Shown here piece after piece: positions 56,594 to 64,000 of a stretch of DNA of 64,000 nucleotides. The stretch is from the NCBI RefSeq assembly GCF_041021895.1, contig NZ_CP157428.1:1364001-1428000 (forward strand), read 5' to 3'. How positions within the stretch are numbered: position 1 is the stretch's first letter; the number at the start of each line of letters is the position of its first letter. The position numbers and the translations under genes were made by a program. Origin of the DNA: Acinetobacter sp. XH1741 (GTDB lineage Bacteria > Pseudomonadota > Gammaproteobacteria > Pseudomonadales > Moraxellaceae). A model generated the notes under the pieces. It ran no database searches. It was given only the letters and a program-made list of their open reading frames with translations, and was not told the DNA's origin.

Positions 56594-57469
56594 ATGAATG
56601 CTAAAGTAAATATTTCTAATCGTGCTGGAGCAAGTTTCCCTGTGCGTCGTATGGATTTTGAATTTGCTCAAGTCCCACGCTATTGGGCAAATTACGATGC
56701 AGGATTAACTCATTTTATGACAGCATTATCAGTTCTTTTTCCGGAAGGAGAACAGTTCTTTGTAAATAGTACGCGTGCTGTACGAAATGATCCTAAACTT
56801 GCTGACCCAGATCTTCAAAAAGAAATTAGTGCTTTTATTGGTCAAGAAGCAATGCATTCGAAAGAACATTTAGCATTTAATGCTTCAGCGCAGGCTTATG
56901 GATATGATGTCCGTCATATGGAAAAGCAAACAGGCAAAGTCATTAAGATGGGTACGGCTGTTGTAACCAAGTTAATGAAACCTTTTGGCTACACCAAAGA
57001 GATGATTGATTTAACAGGCACTTGTGCTTTAGAACACTTTACATCGACGATTGCAGCTGAACTTTTACAAAATCCTGAAATTCAAGCAATGTTTCAGGAT
57101 GACACGATGTATCATCTATGGATGTGGCATGCAGTAGAAGAAAATGAACATAAAGCAGTGGCGTTCGATGTGTATACAAGCATGTATGGACAAGGCCCGA
57201 AAGCTTATTTTATGCGTTCAACTGCTTTAATTATTGCAATGGCTTTAATCTTTGCTACTCAGTCTTATTTTACTGCCAAACTACTTAAAACTGATGAAAA
57301 GTTAACTTGGAAAGATACTAAGTATATGCTTAAGTTTATGTATGGTCGTAAGGGCTTTATGACACGCCAAATTCCAGAATTATTAGATTTCTTAAGACCA
57401 AAATTCCATCCAAATGATTCTGATACAACTGCTTTATTGGCAACTTGGCGTGAAAAGTTAGGGCTTTAA
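56594..57469 (+). CDS. predicted metal-dependent hydrolase (PF10118-like), paralogue 2
   Basis: 291 residues, colinear with the preceding gene from the first residue to the final shared W-[KR]-x-K-L-G-L. All putative metal residues are kept (GQEAMHSKEHLAFN, CALEHFTSTIAAEL, HAVEENEHKAVAFDVY). Only the sequences between them diverge. The upstream region is also duplicated (GCACTTAA ... TATGAT ... AAGAAAAT), so each copy has its own promoter and terminator. Confidence 0.85.
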   Translation: MNAKVNISNRAGASFPVRRMDFEFAQVPRYWANYDAGLTHFMTALSVLFPEGEQFFVNSTRAVRNDPKLADPDLQKEISAFIGQEAMHSKEHLAFNASAQAYGYDVRHMEKQTGKVIKMGTAVVTKLMKPFGYTKEMIDLTGTCALEHFTSTIAAELLQNPEIQAMFQDDTMYHLWMWHAVEENEHKAVAFDVYTSMYGQGPKAYFMRSTALIIAMALIFATQSYFTAKLLKTDEKLTWKDTKYMLKFMYGRKGFMTRQIPELLDFLRPKFHPNDSDTTALLATWREKLGL

Positions 57470-57483
57470 AATTACTTTTAAAA

Positions 57484-57509
57484 AGAGCAATTAAATTGCT
57501 CTTTTTTTT
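57484..57509 (+). terminator. terminator after the second PF10118 paralogue
   Basis: AGAGCAAT/ATTGCTCT stem with TAA loop, followed by seven T. Confidence 0.9.
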
Positions 57510-57575
57510 ACTCGTTTTTTTCGTTGGAGTTTCTATAATACGCTTACTTTGAAATCTAAGAATGTATTGAAACTC

Positions 57576-58031
57576 ATGATTCGTACTATGCAAGCCTCCG
57601 ATATAGATAGCGTTGCTCACATTGAGAAGCTTGTTCAAACACATCCATGGTCTAGGCAGCAATTTTTAGAGTCCCTCGATGCTTATCAATGTACGGTAAT
57701 TGAGTTAAATCATAAGGTGGTTGGTTTTTGTATTTTACAACCCGTTTTAGATGAAGCGAATTTGTTGCTTATGGCGATTGATCCTCAAATGCAAGGTAAA
57801 GGTTTGGGCTATGAATTGTTAGAGGCATCAATTGAACGTTTAAAGAATCAGCCTGTACAAATTTTTCTTGAAGTTCGTGAAAGTAATAAAGCGGCAATTG
57901 GCTTATACGAAAAAACAGGTTTTCATCAAATTGACTTACGTCGTAATTATTACCCAACCCAAGAAGGCGGGCGAGAACATGCGGTCATTATGGTAAAAAC
58001 CTGTACTGATGATTTCGCTTCTTTATTTTAA
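57576..58031 (+). CDS. rimI: ribosomal protein S18-alanine N-acetyltransferase RimI
   Basis: GNAT-family enzyme of 151 residues that acetylates the N-terminus of S18. Acetyl-CoA-binding loop QMQGKGLGYELLEASI (about 75-90), followed by FLEVRESNKAAIGLYEKTGF, the typical RimI motif B. I start at MIRTMQASDID. A TTG 27 nt upstream is in frame but unsupported. No good Shine-Dalgarno precedes the start. Confidence 0.85.
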   Translation: MIRTMQASDIDSVAHIEKLVQTHPWSRQQFLESLDAYQCTVIELNHKVVGFCILQPVLDEANLLLMAIDPQMQGKGLGYELLEASIERLKNQPVQIFLEVRESNKAAIGLYEKTGFHQIDLRRNYYPTQEGGREHAVIMVKTCTDDFASLF

Positions 58032-58034
58032 GAC

Positions 58035-58069
58035 TCCTGTCTTATTGGGTGTTTACCAAAAAGACAGGA
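58035..58069. terminator. long hairpin between converging rimI and bpt
   Basis: TCCTGTCTT (58035-58043) pairs with AAGACAGGA (58061-58069), with TTGG/CCAA inside. No clear T-run follows in either direction, so termination here is less certain. Confidence 0.5.
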
Positions 58070-58074
58070 CAGAA

Positions 58075-58890
58075 TTATTTAATAATTAAATTATTCCACT
58101 CAGAAGGTAATGTTGTCATAAGTGAATTGCCTAATTGATGTATCTCTTCGAGCGATAGTGATCTGTTTAAGCGGCGCCATTGGCCATCGAGTAAAAGTTC
58201 TAGCGGAGTATATTGAGATTTATAATTCATCTTGGCTGAGTGGGGGACCCAATACCCTAAATAAAGATATTCTAAACCAAGTGATTTTACGTATTCGATT
58301 TGATTCAGAATCGAATAAACACCTAGAGATCGGCGGTGTTCATCTGGGTCAAAGAATGTATAGACCGCAGATAATCCATCGTCCATTAGGTCACAGGTAG
58401 AAACGCTAATAAGACGATTGTCTTTCCATAGTTCTAGAAAAAAGCTATCTGTACAGCTATGAACCAGAAATTTTTCAAATTGATCTAAACTTGGTGGAAA
58501 CATATCGCCATCAGCATGGCGCTCGTTAATGTAACGTTCATATAGATCATAATGTATTTGCGCAGCTTGTCGGGTTGGCAGAACCGTCATAGTCAGGTCT
58601 TGATTTCGCTTCCAAGCTTTTTTTTGCATGCTGTTCATTTGGAAGTCGGCAACAGGCACACGACAAGATAAACACTGTCTGCATAAATGACATTCAGGAC
58701 GGTAAACAAAGTCACCACTACGACGAAATCCTAAACGAGATAGCTCAGATAAAGTTACAACATCGATGCGATGAATTGGGTCTAAAAAGACCATACGTGC
58801 TGACTTATTTTCTAAATAGCTGCAATCGTGAGGTGGAGTAATATAATATTGCAGATCATTTAAAAGGGACTTCGGGTGATATGATTTCAT
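58075..58890 (-). CDS. bpt: aspartate/glutamate leucyltransferase Bpt
   Basis: 271-residue aminoacyl-tRNA-protein transferase related to eukaryotic ATE1. It attaches Leu to proteins with N-terminal Asp or Glu (Bpt type). The N-terminal zinc/Cys cluster is represented by CHLCRQCLSCRVPV (about 67-80). GFRRSGDFVYRPEC and the YTFFDPDEHRRSLGVYSI block define the family. It is 18 bp downstream of aat in the same direction. Confidence 0.92.
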   Translation of the reverse strand: MKSYHPKSLLNDLQYYITPPHDCSYLENKSARMVFLDPIHRIDVVTLSELSRLGFRRSGDFVYRPECHLCRQCLSCRVPVADFQMNSMQKKAWKRNQDLTMTVLPTRQAAQIHYDLYERYINERHADGDMFPPSLDQFEKFLVHSCTDSFFLELWKDNRLISVSTCDLMDDGLSAVYTFFDPDEHRRSLGVYSILNQIEYVKSLGLEYLYLGYWVPHSAKMNYKSQYTPLELLLDGQWRRLNRSLSLEEIHQLGNSLMTTLPSEWNNLIIK

Positions 58891-58908
58891 GATTGGTCCC
58901 TCCTGTTG

Positions 58909-59640
58909 TCATTCCATTAACTTTGCATTTAATGCTATTGTTTTACTTGAAAATACACGTTCTTGATACTTTTTCCAATTGATAGATGGGTGAATAATTA
59001 CATCTTGTAACGATTTAAGGTAGTCCTGCCGAGAAAGTGTACAAGCTCCAAGGCTAATTAAGTGACTATTTACAAGTTGGCAGTCGACCCATGGAAGCTG
59101 ATTTTCTTGTCCGATCAACATTAATGTATAAAAAGCCATTTTAGAAACATCGGTTTGGGTACTAAACATAGACTCGCCAAAACAACCCTTACCGATGGTA
59201 ATTCCATATAAGCCACCCACCAGTTGTTCTTCTTGCCAGACTTCTACGCTATAGCCATAACCTGCATCAAACATGGCACAATAACCCTGAATAATATCTT
59301 CGCTAATCCAAGTTTCGTTGGCATAGCTTCGAGGGAGTGAACATGAGCGGATGACCTGTTCAAAAGCACGATTTACCGTAATGGTGTAATCATACTTTTT
59401 CATGTTCCGAATGAGCGATTTACTTGGTTTATAGTTTTGAGGATAAATCACGCAGCGTGGTTCAGGGCTCCACCAACAAATAGGCTCATCTTCATTAAAC
59501 CACGGGAAAAGTCCGTGGGTATATGCTTCATAGAGCGTAGAAGGGGAGAGGTCAGCACCAATACAAATTAGACCATGACCATCTGGATCGGCTTCCTCTG
59601 GATCTGGAAAAATATATTTAGATAGAGGTAGTTTGTTCAT
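58909..59640 (-). CDS. aat: leucyl/phenylalanyl-tRNA-protein transferase Aat
   Basis: Attaches Leu or Phe to proteins with N-terminal Arg or Lys, marking them for ClpAP via Clp[22 protein letters not shown] near residue 45 and [16 protein letters not shown] with [18 protein letters not shown] are diagnostic. 243 residues. With bpt it makes both bacterial N-degron transferases. Confidence 0.95.
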   Translation of the reverse strand: MNKLPLSKYIFPDPEEADPDGHGLICIGADLSPSTLYEAYTHGLFPWFNEDEPICWWSPEPRCVIYPQNYKPSKSLIRNMKKYDYTITVNRAFEQVIRSCSLPRSYANETWISEDIIQGYCAMFDAGYGYSVEVWQEEQLVGGLYGITIGKGCFGESMFSTQTDVSKMAFYTLMLIGQENQLPWVDCQLVNSHLISLGACTLSRQDYLKSLQDVIIHPSINWKKYQERVFSSKTIALNAKLME

Positions 59641-59716
59641 AAGTCTAAAATAATGTGTGCTTAAGGGTTATGCTATAAAAATTAATATGACGCAGCCATT
59701 AATTATTATAAATTAT

Positions 59717-59746
59717 AAAAAAACAGCCGTTATGAAACGGCTGTTT
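59717..59746 (-). terminator. terminator after trxB
   Basis: An 11-bp stem AAACAGCCGTT/AACGGCTGTTT with loop ATGA; on the minus strand it runs into TTTTTTTAT. Confidence 0.9.
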
Positions 59747-59758
59747 GTAATATCTAAA

Positions 59759-60721
<963 letters not shown>

Positions 60722-60863
60722 TTATTTCGAGAATTTTGAAAATTATACGTGAAATTGCCGACCAATAGCGTGAAATCAATGTGGATAATATTGATCAGGT
60801 CAATCGAATTAAGTTATATAACAATATAGAAGTGCCTTATGTTAACAACAACTGTAAAGAATC

Positions 60864-60935
60864 ATGCACCTTTTTTGTAAGAACAGGTGCATAATATAAA
60901 GTTAATTCGTTGAAGATCTAGAATGTAGATCTTCA
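60864..60935. promoter_or_regulatory. two perfect hairpins in the ftsK leader
   Basis: ATGCACCT/AGGTGCAT (60864-60871, 60885-60892) and TGAAGATCTA/TAGATCTTCA (60911-60920, 60926-60935, loop GAATG). They sit in the 269-bp divergent region between trxB and ftsK. Neither is followed by a T-run. Their role is unknown. Confidence 0.5.
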
Positions 60936-60975
60936 CATCTCTAAACCAATAATTAAATGGGTTACAGGACTGTAT

Positions 60976-63900
60976 ATGACTGCGGTGTCAAGTGTTTATG
61001 CACAGCGCTTATTGATGACATTATTCTTGGTCTCTTTTGGTATTTATATGTTTCTGGCGACAGTAACATATACGCCATTTGATCCGGGCTGGATGCATAT
61101 TTCAAGTGATACTCAGCAAGTATCCAATGCGAGTGGTATTGCCGGTGCATGGATTGCAGATTTGCTGTTTGGCTTTTTAGGTTGGGCAAGTTTACTTATT
61201 CCAATTTTCCTGTTTGTTGAAGCCATCCAAGTCTGGTGGCCGCATAGCTTTCTAAATCGTCCATTCCGTTATGCTGCTCAATTCTTCTTAATTCTTGTTG
61301 TGTCGAGTTTGCTTTACTTACACTGGAATGTGCCTGCAGATACTTTAGATAATGCGGCAGGCGGGATTATTGGTTATGAATTGGGGCAAAGCCTGTCTCA
61401 ACTTTTAACGATTTATGGTGCGACACTATTTCTGCTCGTATTTGGAGTGGTGCTGTTCACTTTGGCATTTGGGGTACAGTGGAGCAAAACTTGGGTTACG
61501 CTCAAAGCGATGCCAAGTTATTTGCAAGATTTGTTTTATAAAAACGTATCTCCGAATGAATCTGCTTATGACTTAACAACTCAGCCTGCAAATAAAACAG
61601 CAGCAGTAAAAGTTGCAGAGATGCCTAAAGTGGAAACTGCCACTGAAGCGGAAAATATACAACCTGAAAAAACTCAATCTAAAGTTAAGTCTACAAGACA
61701 TGATGAAATGGCAGAGCGTTTATTTGCTGATGTTTTAGCGAAAGAACAAAGCCAGCCTGAAACTGTTGAAGAAAAGCAAACTTCTCAGCCAGAAAACTTT
61801 GAACGTACACTTGAGCAAGCTCAACAGCTTAAAAAAGATAGTGAGCGTTTAGTGGCGACAGGTGAAGTTTGGCGTGCCCTGCAACGTGATGATGCAAGTC
61901 ATAAACAAGAAATTGATGCACTGTTAAGAGCTGCTGACGATTCAAATGATCAAGCTCCAACTCATGAGCAGTTTCAAGAAACTGTTTACCAAGCTAAACA
62001 AAATCAAGCTCAGCCATCGAATATCCATCAAGGGTTAGATTGGAATGATGATGAGATTTTTGATGAATTACTTGCCGCAGTTCCAAACAGTAAAACAGCA
62101 ACTGATGTACATACGCCGTTTGTACAAGACCATCATGTTGAACCAGTAGTAGCACCGCAAGTTTCTCATACATCAGTTGAAGCCTCTGTACCTGTATCAA
62201 ATTTAAATCAGTCACCTAAAAATTTATCAAATGAACAAGTGTTCGATGACTTTGATGATTTATTGATTGATGAGGATATTGCTCAGGTAGCTCAACCAGC
62301 CCGAGCAAGTAGCTATGCCCAATCTTCAGCATTTGTAAAAGCACCTATTCAAACAACAATTGGTGCAGAGAAGCTTTCGAAAGAAGAGTTTATTGAAGCT
62401 TGGCAAGAAACTGCTGGAAAGCCGGAAGATGAGCTTGATGATGAATTTGATTTTGATGCACCATTAACTGATGCATCAGGCCGACCAATGTCTCGTGCAA
62501 TGCAAGTGGCTAAGAAACGTTTAGATTTGCCGACCTTACCGGGCTTTGAATTGCTTGATAAAGTTGACCCAAACAAAAAAGTGAACTTTACCGAAGAGCA
62601 GCTTTCTCGTTTGTCTGAATTGCTTGAGATCAAATTACAAGAGTTTAATGTTAAAGCTCAGGTTGTTGAAGCTCAGCCAGGCCCAGTTGTTACACGTTTT
62701 GAACTAGACTTAGCTCCGGGTGTTAAAGCATCTAAAGTGACTAATATTTCCCGTGACTTGGCGCGTTCAATGTCTATGGCTTCAGTACGTGTTGTGGAAG
62801 TTATTCCGGGTAAACCATATATTGGTATTGAAGTACCAAATAGTGCCCGTGAAATGGTGCGTTTGATTGAACTATTAGAAACGCCAACATATCGTGATCC
62901 AAGTGCGCTCATTAGCATGGCAATGGGTAAAGATATTTCAGGTAATCCAGTATTAACAGATTTAGCCAAAGCACCACACATGTTAGTTGCAGGTACAACC
63001 GGTTCAGGTAAATCAGTTGCAGTTAACTCGATGATTTTATCGATGTTGCTTAAATATACGCCTGATCAGTTACGTTTAATTTTAATTGACCCTAAACAGC
63101 TTGAATTGGCTAACTACAACGATATTCCGCATTTATTAACACCTGTAGTAACTGACATGAAAGATGCAGTTAGTGCATTAAACTGGTGTGTAAATGAAAT
63201 GGAGCGTCGTTATAAGCTCATGTCATTCTTGAAAATTCGTAAGTTAAGTGACTACAACCGAAAAGTTGAAGAAGCGATTGCGAATGGGGAAGACTTGATT
63301 GATCCAACTTGGAAACCAAGTGACTCAGCAACACAAGAGCGTGCCCCTCGTTTAACACCATTACCATCAATTGTGATTGTGGCCGATGAATTCGCCGACA
63401 TGATCATGCAGGTAGGTAAGAAAGCAGAGGAAATGATTACGCGTTTGGCACAAAAGTCTCGTGCTGCGGGTATTCATCTTTTACTTGCAACTCAACGTCC
63501 ATCGGTAGATGTCATTACTGGTCTTATTAAAGCCAATATTCCAACGCGTGTAGCTTTACGTGTAAACAGTAAAATTGACTCACGTACTATTTTGGATGCA
63601 GGTGGTGCAGAAGACTTGTTAGGTCATGGTGATATGCTGTTCTTAGGACCAGGTAAAATTGAGCCTGAACGTGTACATGGTGCATTTATTAGTGATGATG
63701 AAGTGAACCGTATTTGTGATGCATGGCGTGAACGCGGTGAACCGGACTATGTAGATGAGATCTTAACGCCATATGATGAAGAACCTACTTCTCGTGGCTT
63801 TGAAGAGGGTGAGGGTGGTTCAGACCGTGATGCACTTTATGATCAATGTGTATCGTTTGTCTTAGAAACTAGAAAAGCTTCTACATCTTCATTACAGCGT

Positions 63901-64000
63901 AAGTTTAGTCTTGGTTATAACCGGGCTGCCCGTATTATCGACCAAATGGAAGAGAACGGCATTGTGAGCGCTATGGGCGCTAATGGTAAGCGCGATATTT
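60976..64000 (+). CDS. ftsK: DNA translocase FtsK, runs off the right edge
   Basis: Septum-anchored ATPase that pumps DNA and activates XerCD at division. Start MTAVSSVYAQRLLMTL at 60976. About four membrane segments lie in residues 14-170, then a Gln/Glu-rich linker (about 200-470) and the motor: Walker A in AGTTGSGKSVAVN (about 674), Walker B in IVIVADEFADM, and HLLLATQRPSVDVITG. The gamma winged helix (LGYNRAARIIDQME) is nearly complete when the sequence stops, so few codons are missing. Confidence 0.95.
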   Translation, partial: MTAVSSVYAQRLLMTLFLVSFGIYMFLATVTYTPFDPGWMHISSDTQQVSNASGIAGAWIADLLFGFLGWASLLIPIFLFVEAIQVWWPHSFLNRPFRYAAQFFLILVVSSLLYLHWNVPADTLDNAAGGIIGYELGQSLSQLLTIYGATLFLLVFGVVLFTLAFGVQWSKTWVTLKAMPSYLQDLFYKNVSPNESAYDLTTQPANKTAAVKVAEMPKVETATEAENIQPEKTQSKVKSTRHDEMAERLFADVLAKEQSQPETVEEKQTSQPENFERTLEQAQQLKKDSERLVATGEVWRALQRDDASHKQEIDALLRAADDSNDQAPTHEQFQETVYQAKQNQAQPSNIHQGLDWNDDEIFDELLAAVPNSKTATDVHTPFVQDHHVEPVVAPQVSHTSVEASVPVSNLNQSPKNLSNEQVFDDFDDLLIDEDIAQVAQPARASSYAQSSAFVKAPIQTTIGAEKLSKEEFIEAWQETAGKPEDELDDEFDFDAPLTDASGRPMSRAMQVAKKRLDLPTLPGFELLDKVDPNKKVNFTEEQLSRLSELLEIKLQEFNVKAQVVEAQPGPVVTRFELDLAPGVKASKVTNISRDLARSMSMASVRVVEVIPGKPYIGIEVPNSAREMVRLIELLETPTYRDPSALISMAMGKDISGNPVLTDLAKAPHMLVAGTTGSGKSVAVNSMILSMLLKYTPDQLRLILIDPKQLELANYNDIPHLLTPVVTDMKDAVSALNWCVNEMERRYKLMSFLKIRKLSDYNRKVEEAIANGEDLIDPTWKPSDSATQERAPRLTPLPSIVIVADEFADMIMQVGKKAEEMITRLAQKSRAAGIHLLLATQRPSVDVITGLIKANIPTRVALRVNSKIDSRTILDAGGAEDLLGHGDMLFLGPGKIEPERVHGAFISDDEVNRICDAWRERGEPDYVDEILTPYDEEPTSRGFEEGEGGSDRDALYDQCVSFVLETRKASTSSLQRKFSLGYNRAARIIDQMEENGIVSAMGANGKRDI

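Overview
The window is chromosomal DNA from a gamma-proteobacterium, almost certainly Acinetobacter and probably the A. baumannii/calcoaceticus group. The base composition is AT-rich (roughly 40% G+C by eye), genes are tightly packed, and several gene orders match those of Acinetobacter and Pseudomonas: hemA / TPR protein-lolB-ispE-prs-rplY-pth, yceD-rpmF-fabD-fabG-acpP, rpsL-rpsG-fusA-tuf, trxB-ftsK. A complete carnitine-degradation cluster of the kind described in A. baumannii supports this. I see no prophage, transposase, integrase, CRISPR array or resistance gene.

Layout. 1-4.2 kb: biotin operon (end of a BioH-like esterase, then bioA-bioF-bioC-bioD). 4.2-8.2 kb, minus strand: rluB, scpB, scpA, yciO, epmC. 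8.2-12 kb: yceD-rpmF-fabD-fabG-acpP, then a BON-LysM (Kbp-like) gene. 12-19.6 kb: thiD, a HAD phosphatase, ribB behind an FMN riboswitch, a DUF2157/DUF4401-like membrane protein with a GDYXXLXY protein, panD, pth, rplY, prs. 19.5-24.5 kb: four identical tRNA-Gln genes, ispE, lolB, a TPR protein and divergent hemA. 24.5-32.2 kb: dnaG, bamD, rluD, pgeF, a flavodoxin-like gene, smpB, coaD, a ferredoxin and the RNase P RNA.

32.1-42.4 kb is the accessory-looking part. It holds a porin-like gene, a LysR regulator and a six-gene operon for carnitine use: D-malate dehydrogenase, BCCT transporter, alpha/beta hydrolase, Rieske oxygenase CntA, semialdehyde dehydrogenase and reductase CntB. The block is bracketed by two identical tRNA-Met genes that also share -10 region, leader and terminator, so it sits between direct repeats of about 120 bp. 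The genes together suggest import of (acyl)carnitine, release of carnitine, oxygenolytic cleavage to trimethylamine and malic semialdehyde, oxidation to malate, and decarboxylation to pyruvate.

42.4-64 kb: an unrecognised helical protein, nadE, an orphan HExxH protein in AT-rich DNA, pirin, hemJ, fabB, an EcsC-family gene, the str operon, two tandem PF10118-type metal-dependent hydrolase paralogues, rimI, the pair bpt and aat, trxB, and ftsK, which runs off the right edge. The best leads beyond ordinary annotation are the tRNA-Met bracket around the carnitine island, hairpins in the leaders of rpsL and of the PF10118 paralogues, a 20-codon reading frame before fusA, a repeat-bearing C-terminal extension on BamD, and the ispE stop codon lying inside the first tRNA-Gln.
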